From the NCBI GenBank assembly GCA_005862285.1, contig SZXW01000010.1:496001-560000 (forward strand): a stretch of DNA of 64,000 bases, in the 5' to 3' direction. A program made the position numbers and the translations under genes. The notes beneath the pieces were generated by a model. It was not told the DNA's origin. It saw only the letters and a program-made list of their open reading frames with translations, and did not search any database. Shown in pieces: positions 26,861-35,723 of the stretch. The DNA comes from Chlorobium sp. (lineage in GTDB: Bacteria; Bacteroidota; Chlorobiia; Chlorobiales; Chlorobiaceae). Within the stretch, counting starts at the first letter, position 1, and each line of letters opens with the position of its first letter.

Positions 26861-28060
26861 TCAGGAAAATCCTTCACTCTCTTCCAGCTTTTTCAGGGTA
26901 TGCCTGACTATGACGATTTCCTCGTTCGTTTTTATTACCCGCACCGTCACCCGTGATCCGCCTTCCGAAATCAGGGGTGCGGAAACACGATTTCTCCCGG
27001 TGTCGATTGTGATACCGAGGAAATCCAGCCCCTCGCATATCCGGGCCCGGATTTCCGGGGAGTTAGCGCCGATCCCACCGGAAAACACAATGGTATCGAT
27101 ACCACCCATCGCTGCCGCATAGGAACCGACACACTGCTTCGCCCTGTAACAGAACATCTCAACAGCTTCCCGGGCTTTAAGGTTCTCCGTTTCCTTTGCA
27201 AGCAGTACCTGCATGTCATCGCTGATGCCGGAAATACCGAGCAGGCCGGAACGCAGGTTGACCATCTCCTTGATTTCGCCGGGCGACATCCTGTCGCGCA
27301 GCAGCAGGAAAAGGATAACGCCGGGATCGAGATCGCCGGTTCGGGTGCTCATGACGAGGCCGCCTGCAGGGGAAAACCCCATGCTCGTATCGATGCTTTT
27401 GCCCTCTTTCACGGCAGCCATGCTTGCCCCGTGGCCGAGGTGCGCAAGGATCACCTTTCCCATTGCGGCTGTACGGCCTCCCTGGCGTTCGAGCTCACTC
27501 ATGAGATACTCATACGAAAGACCATGAAAGCCGTAGCGCAGCACCCCCTGCATCCTCACCTCTCCGGGCAGCGGGTAAAAACGGGCAAAGGAAGGCATCG
27601 AGGAATGGAACGATGTATCGAAGCAGGCCACCTGGGGCGTGCCGGGAAGCACTTCCCATACATGCCGCACGGCGCCGAGGGCCGGAGGCAGATGCTCCGG
27701 GGCATAGAGGGAAAGCTCATCGAGTGAAATGAGAATTTCAGGCGTGAGGATAACCGGACCGGCAAAATCAGGTCCGCCGTGCACTATGCGGTGCCCTATG
27801 GCATCCAGCTTATCGGGTAAATGAGAAAGAAGCCACGAAAAAACATGTCCGCATGCCGCGGAGTAGTCTTCATGAGAGGCACCTTCATCCGCAAGCACCC
27901 CGCCGCTTCCGTCCCTGACGGCAAACCTGCCCCCATCCCTGCCGATCCGGTCGAGCGAACCGGTCAACAGAAGTTTTTCCTCCGCACCGATTTCGTACAG
28001 AGAAAACTTGATGCTCGAAGAACCCGTGTTGAGTGCCAGTATTTTTTTCGTCGGTTTCAT
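26861..28060 (-). CDS. ackA: Acetate kinase
   Basis: The 399 aa cytoplasmic enzyme interconverts acetyl phosphate plus ADP with acetate plus ATP. Family motifs are present in order: LALNTGSSSIKFSLYE (about residues 7-22), RIVHGGPDF (about 88), FDTSFHSSMP (about 145), LAHLGHGASM (about 202), MSTRTGDLDPG (about 235) and VFSGGIGANSPEIR near 325. ATG at 28060 is chosen because an AGGA lies 6 bases upstream; a TTG at 28090 would add 10 residues lacking in the family. It precedes xfp in the same orientation. Confidence 0.95.
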   Translation of the reverse strand: MKPTKKILALNTGSSSIKFSLYEIGAEEKLLLTGSLDRIGRDGGRFAVRDGSGGVLADEGASHEDYSAACGHVFSWLLSHLPDKLDAIGHRIVHGGPDFAGPVILTPEILISLDELSLYAPEHLPPALGAVRHVWEVLPGTPQVACFDTSFHSSMPSFARFYPLPGEVRMQGVLRYGFHGLSYEYLMSELERQGGRTAAMGKVILAHLGHGASMAAVKEGKSIDTSMGFSPAGGLVMSTRTGDLDPGVILFLLLRDRMSPGEIKEMVNLRSGLLGISGISDDMQVLLAKETENLKAREAVEMFCYRAKQCVGSYAAAMGGIDTIVFSGGIGANSPEIRARICEGLDFLGITIDTGRNRVSAPLISEGGSRVTVRVIKTNEEIVIVRHTLKKLEESEGFS

Positions 28061-28264
28061 TGCCATTCCTGAGAATTTCCGCCTGTTCAATTCAACCGTT
28101 TCCGCAATGGTAATTAATTTAGAACATAAACCTGTTATCTTTTTGATGACTGAACACGTCTATTCTTGCGAATTTTTAAATATTTCCTTGATTTTTACAA
28201 TTTGACCCCCTGATGTTTCCGGAAACAGGTTTTGTCATTTTCATCATTTAACAGAAAACATCCG

Positions 28265-28984
28265 ATGAAAGCTGCCGGCTACATAAAATATATCCTTGTG
28301 CTCATGAGCGCAGGATTTCTCACCTTTGCTGCAATAAACTGGCAGGATACCCGATCGTTCATTGCAAAAGCATATAGGGCGAAGGGAACCGTCGTGAACA
28401 TGGTTCATGGCCGATCGAAAAAATCGAAGGCTGTTCGGCCGGTTGTGCATTTCACCGACCGTTCGGGCAGGACAATTGTATTCATATCTCAAACAGGCAG
28501 TGACCCGCCTGCCTTCGCAAAAGGGGAAACCGTGAACGTTCTCTACCAGCCGGAAATACCCGAAAATGCGAGGATTGATACTCTTTTTCAGCTCTGGGGC
28601 CTGACCATTCTTTCAGGCATCACTGGAGGCATATTTTTCCTTGCAGGGGGCGGCATGTTCGTCATTCCGATGATGAAAAAGCGGCAGGAAAACTATCTGA
28701 AACAAAACGGAACCGCCATTGAAACCCGTCTTCATGCCGTTATTCACAGGACTTCGGTAAGGGTTGGGGGAAAAAGCCCGTACCAGATCCTCTCCGAATG
28801 GGTAAATCCTGCAAACGGCAAATTGCATGTTTTCAAAAGCAGGAATATCTGGTACGACCCGTCACTCATGATCATGACTGAAAAGATCAGGGTGTTCATC
28901 AAAAAGAACGATCCGAAGAAATATGTTGTCGACCTCTCTTTCCTGCCGGATAAACCCGATCAGGATATGGGCCATAACCATTAG
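28265..28984 (+). CDS. DUF3592 membrane protein
   Basis: The 239 aa product has a first hydrophobic helix at about residues 7-26 (YILVLMSAGFLTFAAINW), an extracytoplasmic beta-rich segment with the DUF3592 pattern (AKGTVVNMVHG, PVVHFTDRSGRTIVF, GETVNVLYQPEIPENARID), and a second helix at about residues 112-138 (LTILSGITGGIFFLAGGGMF). A second related segment follows (IRVFIKKNDPKKYVVDL near 210). Function of the family is unknown. ATG at 28265 is chosen as it leads directly into the first helix; an earlier ATG at 28232 would add 11 polar residues. The stop overlaps the convergent Mut7-C gene by 4 bp. Confidence 0.75.
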   Translation: MKAAGYIKYILVLMSAGFLTFAAINWQDTRSFIAKAYRAKGTVVNMVHGRSKKSKAVRPVVHFTDRSGRTIVFISQTGSDPPAFAKGETVNVLYQPEIPENARIDTLFQLWGLTILSGITGGIFFLAGGGMFVIPMMKKRQENYLKQNGTAIETRLHAVIHRTSVRVGGKSPYQILSEWVNPANGKLHVFKSRNIWYDPSLMIMTEKIRVFIKKNDPKKYVVDLSFLPDKPDQDMGHNH

Positions 28985-29784
28985 GAGGCGCAAGTTTCAG
29001 AAAGACGGCGGATAAGCTCGTTGAGACGATGGAAATGTGATCCTTCCCAGAAAATCTTCCCGCAGCCGGCACACCGGGCAAAACGCTGGAAATACAAACG
29101 GGTTTTCGGCTCGAGCTCTGCATCGATTTCTTCTTTCGTTACGCCATGCAGCTCTCCATTGCAGGATGCACAGCGGGTAAATGGTTTCAGTTCATCGAGC
29201 AGCCTGTACCGGCGGATCACCTCCATCACCTGCTCCAAATGATCGGATGATTTCACGAGGTACCCGTAACGGACGCTGTTGTGCATCAGCAGGTACCGGT
29301 CACGGGTCAGCAGAACGCGCCCTTCGTTTAGGTTGACAGCAACCAGTTCTTCATCGCTGTAATCGTTGCGGTAGCTGACATCGAGACCGAGGATGCGCAT
29401 TTTCCTTGCCATTTTTCCGAGATGCACGTCCGCAACGAATTGAGCACGGGGAAGCGCCCTTTCCTGCAGATGATGAGCTTCCTGAATGTGAGAATTTGCA
29501 AGAAACGGATAAACGCAGATCCGGTCGCAGTCTTCGACATGACAGCTGAAATCACATGACTTGCCGTTGACGGTTATGATATCGACTTCGGTATGGGGCA
29601 CCCCGAATGATTCGATGATATCCTTTACCGTCGTCCGGTGTTCGAGGCTTTTCGAAAGCATCGCGCCCCGCAGATCTTTGCGCAGGAAAACCTGCAGCTG
29701 CTCATGAAATGCCGGAAAAACAGTGATCATGGATACAAATGCAAGACCTTCATTATCCTGATTTTCAATATACAATCCCTGCAT
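28981..29784 (-). CDS. Mut7-C RNase-domain protein with N-terminal ubiquitin-like domain
   Basis: The 267 aa protein has an N-terminal beta-grasp/ubiquitin-like segment (about residues 12-95; VKDIIESFGVPHTEVDIITV), then the Mut7-C (PIN-fold-like) nuclease domain, beginning FVADVHLGKMARKMRILGLD near residue 117 and continuing with VLLTRDRYLLMH, and last a zinc ribbon with paired cysteines CASC and CAGC (near residues 203 and 238). Mut7-C proteins are predicted RNases, and a beta-grasp fusion is common in bacteria, but the substrate is unknown. Its start overlaps the MEMO-family gene, so it belongs to the same operon as the AmmeMemoRadiSam genes. Confidence 0.85.
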   Translation of the reverse strand: MQGLYIENQDNEGLAFVSMITVFPAFHEQLQVFLRKDLRGAMLSKSLEHRTTVKDIIESFGVPHTEVDIITVNGKSCDFSCHVEDCDRICVYPFLANSHIQEAHHLQERALPRAQFVADVHLGKMARKMRILGLDVSYRNDYSDEELVAVNLNEGRVLLTRDRYLLMHNSVRYGYLVKSSDHLEQVMEVIRRYRLLDELKPFTRCASCNGELHGVTKEEIDAELEPKTRLYFQRFARCAGCGKIFWEGSHFHRLNELIRRLSETCAS

Positions 29785-30616
29785 AACCGACCCCGGAAGT
29801 GAACCAGGTATCCGGCTCCTGATCGTAACTGCTCGTATAGCCGACCAGGTAACCCATTTCTATGCCGCTTTCACGGACAGCTGCAAGCAGGGCGGCAAGA
29901 GCGCCCGGTCCGCAGGCATTCCGGCAGGCAAATGCTTCAGGCACAATCCCTTCGGCGTCGGCTCGCAGCAGCCGGTCGATCATCCTGCGGTCATTTTGCC
30001 GCATCCATCTCTCGGCATCCGGTCCGGTCCCTTCAGGAGCGAAGCCGTAATCCGCACCGTAATGGGTAAGATCGCTCGACGCGAGCAGTACAACAGGAGA
30101 GCGCAACTCGCTGAGCAGCTCCCCGATCCTCCGCCCGAGCAGCACTGCAGAATCATCGGCACCGGCGATTATGGGAACGATCCTGATATCCGGCCTGAAA
30201 TATTTCAGCATGGGGCATAGCACCTCGATGGAATGCTCATACCGGTGGGCGGACGTGTCTGGAAAAAGAAGCTCCGACGCCCGATCGAAGATCATCGACC
30301 CCAGCTCTGCATCGATCACGAGATTTCCAAGCGGTGTTTCCCACGCTCCCTCCGCATAGAGGCAGTGACGGTTCTGGCCGGTGTGGTCCGATCCGAACAC
30401 AATGCATCTTTCCGGATCGCTGTGCAGGAAAAGGGTTTTGAGCGTCCTTGCCGCGATCCTGCCGGAATAGGACCAGCCCGCATGCGGCAACACGGCCGCC
30501 GTCAGTTTTTGCGGAATACCGCCGGGAGGTTCAAAATCCTTGAGGAATTCCCGGATTTGAGCGGCGCAATCTCCGAGATAGAAATTCCTGGCAACCGGTT
30601 TACGGATTTCTGTCAT
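29765..30616 (-). CDS. amrB: AmmeMemoRadiSam system protein B (MEMO1 family)
   Basis: The 283 aa product is a MEMO-family protein, related to class III non-haem iron dioxygenases. Typical sequences are AAVLPHAGWSYSGRIAARTL near residue 42, GSDHTGQNRHCLYAEGAWET near 77 and HSIEVLCPMLKYF near 128, each with a His that can line the metal site. The ATG at 30616 is chosen because GGAGAAGG lies upstream; a longer frame opens 60 codons earlier but lacks family similarity and runs inside the neighbouring gene. It overlaps the radical SAM gene by 17 bp and the Mut7-C gene by 20 bp. The third member of the usual trio, AMMECR1 (system protein A), is not in the window. Confidence 0.85.
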   Translation of the reverse strand: MTEIRKPVARNFYLGDCAAQIREFLKDFEPPGGIPQKLTAAVLPHAGWSYSGRIAARTLKTLFLHSDPERCIVFGSDHTGQNRHCLYAEGAWETPLGNLVIDAELGSMIFDRASELLFPDTSAHRYEHSIEVLCPMLKYFRPDIRIVPIIAGADDSAVLLGRRIGELLSELRSPVVLLASSDLTHYGADYGFAPEGTGPDAERWMRQNDRRMIDRLLRADAEGIVPEAFACRNACGPGALAALLAAVRESGIEMGYLVGYTSSYDQEPDTWFTSGVGYAGIVY

Positions 30617-31670
30617 TGCTGCCTTCTCCTGATACGGGAAACCGTCCCGGAAGGATTGTTCTGCAGGATGGACAGGCCGCACCTGCAATAACGATCCGCA
30701 CGGATGAATAAGGCTCCCTGATGACAAGCGGTTTTCCACATGAAGGACAGCAGGTATCCCGCCCCTCCTGCATTGCCGTATTTCCGGTATAGACATACTT
30801 CAAACCGGTTTCCAGCGCAATCTCACGGCTGCGAATCAGGGTCTCGCGGGAAGTCGAAGGATGCGACGACATCCTGTAGTCACCGTGAAACGCCGTCAGG
30901 TGAAGCGGAACAGTGTTGCCCAGTTCGGCGGCAATGAAACCCGCAAGAGCCCTGATTTCATCCGGACTGTCGTTTTCTCCGGGTATCAGGAGCGTCGTTA
31001 TTTCGACCCAGACGCTCGTTGCCGAAGCAAGCCATCTGAGCGTTTCAAGAACAGGCGCAAGACGGGAGCCGGTCAGTTTATGGTAGAAACGTTCCGTAAA
31101 ACTCTTAAGATCGACATTTGCGGCATCGATATCCCTGAAAATTTCCTCACGTGCTTCAGGTGAAACGTAACCATTGGTCACCATAACGTTTTTCAACCCC
31201 TCCCGGCGGGCAATGGAAGCAACCTCCGTCATCCATTCGCCGAAAACGACCGGTTCGTTATAGGTATATGCTATCCCCCGGCTTTTGGTACGGACCGCCA
31301 TACCGACAAGTTCTTCAGCCGACCAAATCCTGCTTTCCGTGAAATCTTCCTCCGGCCTGCTGATCTCCCAGTTCTGGCAATACATGCAGGCCATGTTGCA
31401 ACCGAGCGTACCGAAGCTCAGCACCGATGATCCGGGATAGAAATGATAGAGCGGTTTCTTTTCCACAGGATCGACCGACAAGCCGACGGCATTTCCGTAA
31501 GCGGTAGTGTAAAGACGTCCTCCCCTGTTGCGCCTGACAAAACAGAACCCCCGCTTGCCTGCTGCAATGCGGCAGTACCTTGCGCATAGCCGGCAATCGA
31601 CGCTCCCGTCCCTCGTATGTTCATACCAGCGGGCCGTAAAACCTTCGGCAATGTCATTTTCACTGATCAT
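30600..31670 (-). CDS. amrS: AmmeMemoRadiSam system radical SAM enzyme
   Basis: The 356 aa protein resembles pyruvate formate-lyase activating enzymes. The 4Fe-4S cluster CxxxCxxC is in GCNMACMYCQNWEISRP near residues 92-100. Upstream, CRLCARYCRIAAGKRGFC (about 22-39) supplies further cysteines, and the C-terminus ends with CCPSCGK and ACPSC pairs that suggest a zinc ribbon. This family is part of the conserved AmmeMemoRadiSam gene set, whose reaction is not established. It is the first gene of an operon with amrB and the Mut7-C protein, and diverges from the methyltransferase gene across about 160 bp. Confidence 0.88.
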   Translation of the reverse strand: MISENDIAEGFTARWYEHTRDGSVDCRLCARYCRIAAGKRGFCFVRRNRGGRLYTTAYGNAVGLSVDPVEKKPLYHFYPGSSVLSFGTLGCNMACMYCQNWEISRPEEDFTESRIWSAEELVGMAVRTKSRGIAYTYNEPVVFGEWMTEVASIARREGLKNVMVTNGYVSPEAREEIFRDIDAANVDLKSFTERFYHKLTGSRLAPVLETLRWLASATSVWVEITTLLIPGENDSPDEIRALAGFIAAELGNTVPLHLTAFHGDYRMSSHPSTSRETLIRSREIALETGLKYVYTGNTAMQEGRDTCCPSCGKPLVIREPYSSVRIVIAGAACPSCRTILPGRFPVSGEGSNDRNP

Positions 31671-31908
31671 ACGTCAACTCCGCTGTTACATTCAACCCGG
31701 AGGTTATCGCGGCAATTCCTGTGCATGCAGTTGCGAAATGCACCGTCCATATTACCTATAACCGGATTTATCGAGGACAAATAACCCTGGTAATGAAAAA
31801 ACAGGTAAAGGCTTTTCATTTACCTTTTTCATGAATTCTTGCATGGAAGCGAAAAAAAAGTTTAGATATGGAAAACGATCCGACAAGACACAATCCCTGA
31901 ACAGGTTC

Positions 31909-32544
31909 ATGCAGGCAAAAGAACATTGGGAAAAAATTTATTCCGAAAAAGCTCCGGATTCCCTGAGCTGGTTTCAGGAACAAGCCGGTCCTTCTCTGAA
32001 ACTGACAAGAGAAGCTGCCGCTTCGGAATCATCCGCAATCATCGATGCCGGCGGGGGTGCATCCGCGCTTGTCCGGGACCTCATGAAAGCGGGTTACACC
32101 AACCTTACGGTACTCGACCTTTCAGGATCGGCCCTCGAAGCGGCAAAAGCGCAAGCCGGAAGTGCGGCGGAAAATATTCGATGGATCGAAGATGATGTAC
32201 TCACCTGCAGACTGCCCGAAAAATCGTTCGATATCTGGCATGACCGGGCGGTTTTTCATTTCCTCACCCTTGAAACGGACCGGATTGCCTATCGGGAAAA
32301 GGTGCTTGGAGCACTGAAACCATGCGGATATCTGATCATGGCGGTCTTTGCCGAAGACGGACCGGAAAAATGCAGCGGGCTTCCTGTCGTGCGTTATTCT
32401 CCGGAACGATTGTCGGAAGCTCTCGGAAAGTCATTCACCCTGCTTCATCACGAGGATGATTTCCACCGGACGCCGTCAGGGAACGTTCAGCATTTCATTT
32501 TCTGCACCTTCCAGCTGACCACGTTACCCGATGACAGCCGGTGA
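31909..32544 (+). CDS. Class I SAM-dependent methyltransferase
   Basis: The 211 aa protein opens MQAKEHWEKIYSEKAPDSLS, a common head for this group, and has the SAM-binding motif IIDAGGGASALVRDLM near residue 44, an acidic strand LTVLDLSGSALEAA near 66 and the catalytic-side motif FDIWHDRAVFHFL near 106. The substrate is unknown; similar proteins act on small molecules such as thiols or metalloids. The start at 31909 is chosen for family fit; a longer ATG-start at 31831 would add 26 basic residues. Confidence 0.8.
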   Translation: MQAKEHWEKIYSEKAPDSLSWFQEQAGPSLKLTREAAASESSAIIDAGGGASALVRDLMKAGYTNLTVLDLSGSALEAAKAQAGSAAENIRWIEDDVLTCRLPEKSFDIWHDRAVFHFLTLETDRIAYREKVLGALKPCGYLIMAVFAEDGPEKCSGLPVVRYSPERLSEALGKSFTLLHHEDDFHRTPSGNVQHFIFCTFQLTTLPDDSR

Positions 32545-32703
32545 AAATTCCCGCATACCTTGTGTGAGAAAAATATTTCACGTTAGGATCCGCTTCGGCA
32601 AAGTTTTTCTGCTGTATTTTTTGTATTATTGAAGCGTTCCCCCCTTGCCACGTATGAAAAACAATATCGAATAACGAAAAGCTTACGCAAGGACTCACGG
32701 ATC

Positions 32704-33564
32704 ATGCTGAAAACACTGATTGTCTATTTTTCCCAGGGCGGAACTACTGCGAAGGTTGCAGAAACGATTGCCTTCGGGCTCCGCAACGCGGGACAGAAAG
32801 TCCAGCTCCACAATATCAGGGATGGCGCTCCGAGGGACATCGAAGGTTATGACGCCATAGGCATTGGCACGCCCGCATATTATTTCAGGCCGGCCTTCAA
32901 CATAACGGAGTATATCAGAAGCCTCGGCGATCTCCATGGCATGCAGGTCTTCGTTTTCACCCTTTACGGCACTTACCCCGGCGCTACGGGCAACGATATC
33001 CGCAAGACACTCTCTTCCGCGGGGGCGGAGGAAATCGGTTATTTCAAGTGCAGAGGTGCCGATTTTTTCAATGGCTACCTCAGGGAGGGATACCTTTTTT
33101 CCGCCGACAACCCTTCGGCAGATGAACTCAGGCAGGCGGAAAGGTTCGGGAAAACAGTTGCCGGGATCATGTCCGGCAGGGCTTACGTTCCTCCTCCCGA
33201 AGATCCGGAACTGCCGCTGATGTACCGTATTGAACGGCTGCTGTCGAGCCGATGGCTTGTGAACCGCATCTATTACAGGCTCTTCAGCGTCAAACGGGAC
33301 AGGTGCACGGCGTGCAACATCTGCGTACAGATCTGCCCGACACAGAATATCTCGGCCGATTCTTCGGGCCGCCCGGTATGGAAAAAGAACTGCCTGCTCT
33401 GCGTATGCTGTGAAATGAAGTGCCCGGAAGAGGCAATCACTTCACCGTTAAGCTGGCCCATCTTCTATCCGGCCATCCTGTACAACGTTAACCGGGCATC
33501 GAACGATCCTTCCATATCTCACGTCAAGGTCAGGTTATCCAGGGGAGAAACCAGCAGGGTGTAA
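32704..33564 (+). CDS. EFR1-type protein: flavodoxin domain plus two 4Fe-4S clusters
   Basis: The 286 aa protein has a flavodoxin domain at residues 1-165 (LKTLIVYFSQGGTTAKVAET as the FMN phosphate loop; GIGTPAYYFRPAF and FTLYGTYPGATG as further flavin contacts). After a linker, a double ferredoxin domain shows CTACNICVQICP (about residues 203-214) and CLLCVCCEMKCP (about 230-241). Such proteins carry electrons in anaerobes; partner unknown. The ATG at 32704 lets the first strand start at residue 3; a longer frame from 32629 has no family support. It converges on the GyrI-like gene. Confidence 0.85.
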   Translation: MLKTLIVYFSQGGTTAKVAETIAFGLRNAGQKVQLHNIRDGAPRDIEGYDAIGIGTPAYYFRPAFNITEYIRSLGDLHGMQVFVFTLYGTYPGATGNDIRKTLSSAGAEEIGYFKCRGADFFNGYLREGYLFSADNPSADELRQAERFGKTVAGIMSGRAYVPPPEDPELPLMYRIERLLSSRWLVNRIYYRLFSVKRDRCTACNICVQICPTQNISADSSGRPVWKKNCLLCVCCEMKCPEEAITSPLSWPIFYPAILYNVNRASNDPSISHVKVRLSRGETSRV

Positions 33565-33600
33565 ATAAAGCCTGTCCTGCCCGCCAGACTCAAGGGCAGC

Positions 33601-34209
33601 TCAATCGAACGGCTGGCGGACGATGGTTTTCCATTTTTCCGGGGCGGCCCGCCGGATATCGCTCAGGTATATTTCATGATGCCTGCCGCTCCTTGTGCCG
33701 ATCGAATCGATGAACCTGTGCACTTTTTCAATTGCCGGGCCTTCTTCTGAAAACGGACCGATATGCATGATCTGTGCGCACCTGCCTTCAGTAAACCGTT
33801 CATAACGAATCAGGGAAAGCGCTGCCGGGTTTTTCTTTTTTGCGACTTCGGCAATTGACTGTTCGATAAGGTCAGATGAGACAAAATCCGGCTGCATGAT
33901 CATCACGGTCCATTTCCACTTCGATTTGTCCCCGTCCGAAAAACTCGACATATCGTCAGCCCACCAGAGCGTTTCGAGCGGCATGACACCATAATCGATG
34001 GCTTCAGGACCATTGCGGAGCATGAATTTGGCGGAATAAGCGACAGCGAACAAAGCTTCGATCGCTTCAGCGAACTTTTGCGAGGTATTCGGGTCACCCT
34101 CCCCGTCAACCATGAGGTAAGCCATTTCAGGTATATCAACCAGCACTGCCTCTTTGGAAGGAGCATGGTAAAGATATCGAAGCTCTTTTTTCAAATCTCT
34201 TTTTGTCAT
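33601..34209 (-). CDS. GyrI-like small-molecule binding protein
   Basis: The 202 aa protein has two repeats of a GyrI/SOUL-like fold. AYLMVDGEGDPNTSQKFAEA near residue 28 is the typical first strand and helix, and CAQIMHIGPFSEEGPAIEKV near residue 145 the second. Such domains bind small molecules and are often fused to AraC or MerR DNA-binding domains; this one is free-standing, with no DNA-binding region. Some stand-alone members act as hydrolases of cyclopropanoid electrophiles. The function here is unknown. Confidence 0.8.
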   Translation of the reverse strand: MTKRDLKKELRYLYHAPSKEAVLVDIPEMAYLMVDGEGDPNTSQKFAEAIEALFAVAYSAKFMLRNGPEAIDYGVMPLETLWWADDMSSFSDGDKSKWKWTVMIMQPDFVSSDLIEQSIAEVAKKKNPAALSLIRYERFTEGRCAQIMHIGPFSEEGPAIEKVHRFIDSIGTRSGRHHEIYLSDIRRAAPEKWKTIVRQPFD

Positions 34210-34409
34210 CGGTGTTTCAGGATTTCTTTAAAATTGCCGAACCGTTTCCCTTGTTTCAGGATTTTTCCCATATTTGAAAATACGAATAAATTACCTGTTC
34301 TGTCTCGAAGAGATCTGAAGTAAAAGAAGAAAGACCGGAGCGCACCTTACGGTTTTCGTTCTTTATATGTATCTTTTTACAGCCTGTGAAAACCTTCACC
34401 CTCGAGATC

Positions 34410-35717
34410 ATGCAATCCTATTTCAATTTTCAGGAGCATCGCACGACCTACCGGCAGGAAATACTGGCAGGTATCACGACTTTCTTCACACTTTCATACA
34501 TCATTATCGTCAATCCGGCCATTCTTGAAGCAGCCGGAATCCCGAAAGGTGCATCGATGACGGCGACAATCCTGACATCGATATTCGGAACGCTTCTCAT
34601 GGGAATTTACGCAAAACGTCCTTTCGCTGTCGCACCATACATGGGCGAAAACGCGTTTATAGCCTATACAGTCGTAAAAACACTCGGATACTCATGGCAG
34701 ACCGCAATGGCTGCGATATTCATCAGCGGTGTTCTTTTCACGCTGATCACGCTCGGAGGACTTCGCCAATGGCTTGCAAAAGCGATTCCCGGTTCGCTGA
34801 AACACAGTTTTTCCGTCGGTATCGGTCTTTTCCTCGCGTTCCTCGGCCTGAATGACATGGGCATCATAAGCCTCGGCGTCCCCGGCGCTCCGGTCCAGCT
34901 AGCCAACATTGCGAAACTGCCGGTGCTGATCAGCCTTCTGGGACTGCTTATCACCGCTGTGCTGCTCATTCAGAAGGTAACCGGGGCAATTCTTGCCGGC
35001 ATGGCTGTAACGACCGCGGTATTCCTGCTCACCGGGCTGATCCCCTTGCCGCCGACCGTGTTCAGCATGCCTCCCTCAATAGAACCGATCTTCATGAAAA
35101 TAGATGTGAACGGCGCATTGACCTGGGGATTCGCAGGCGTCATCACGAGCGTTCTGATCATGGATTTCGTCGACACCATGGGAACCCTTTTCGGATTGTC
35201 TTCGAGGGCCAACCTGCTCGACGAGGAGGACAACCTGCCTGAAATCGAAAAACCCATGCTGGTCGATGCCTTGTCGACAATTGCCGCAGCGCTGTTCGGC
35301 ACAACCACAGCCGGGGTTTACATTGAATCGGCCGCCGGTATCGAACAGGGTGGAAAAACAGGGTTCACCGCGCTTGTTGTCGCCTTACTGTTCGCGCTCG
35401 CACTGTTCTTTTCACCGATACTCACCATCGTTCCACCTTATGCGTACGGCCCCGCTCTCGTTGTCGTGGGCATGTTCATGATGCATTCGGCGACAAAATT
35501 CAATTTCAGTGATTACAGCGAACTGCTTCCTGCATTCCTCACGATCGTTCTCATGATTTTCACGTTCAATATCGGAGTCGGCATAACCGCAGGTTTCATC
35601 GCTTACGTTTTGCTGAAGCTCTTTACCGGCAGGATCAGCGAAGTGCGGCTCGGGATGTGGATTCTTGCCCTGCTTTCATTTACCTTTTATCTGTTTTACC
35701 CATACCATCAACCCTGA
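34410..35717 (+). CDS. NCS2 family purine permease (AzgA-like)
   Basis: The 435 aa protein has about 12-14 membrane helices and the AzgA branch signatures: EILAGITTFFTLSYIIIVNP near residue 16, FAVAPYMGENAFIAYTVV near residue 73, and FVDTMGTLFGLSSRANLL near residue 256 in the substrate region. Known relatives import hypoxanthine, guanine, adenine or xanthine with protons. ATG at 34410 is preferred; a GTG at 34386 would add 8 residues. It is followed after 6 bp by a nitrilase-family amidase, so the pair may handle uptake and amide cleavage of nitrogen compounds (inference). Confidence 0.88.
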   Translation: MQSYFNFQEHRTTYRQEILAGITTFFTLSYIIIVNPAILEAAGIPKGASMTATILTSIFGTLLMGIYAKRPFAVAPYMGENAFIAYTVVKTLGYSWQTAMAAIFISGVLFTLITLGGLRQWLAKAIPGSLKHSFSVGIGLFLAFLGLNDMGIISLGVPGAPVQLANIAKLPVLISLLGLLITAVLLIQKVTGAILAGMAVTTAVFLLTGLIPLPPTVFSMPPSIEPIFMKIDVNGALTWGFAGVITSVLIMDFVDTMGTLFGLSSRANLLDEEDNLPEIEKPMLVDALSTIAAALFGTTTAGVYIESAAGIEQGGKTGFTALVVALLFALALFFSPILTIVPPYAYGPALVVVGMFMMHSATKFNFSDYSELLPAFLTIVLMIFTFNIGVGITAGFIAYVLLKLFTGRISEVRLGMWILALLSFTFYLFYPYHQP

Positions 35718-35723
35718 GCATCA

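Noticed and set aside
28091-28231. Possible riboswitch upstream of ackA or the DUF3592 gene
   Set aside because: AT-rich sequence without conserved riboswitch elements that I can recognise.
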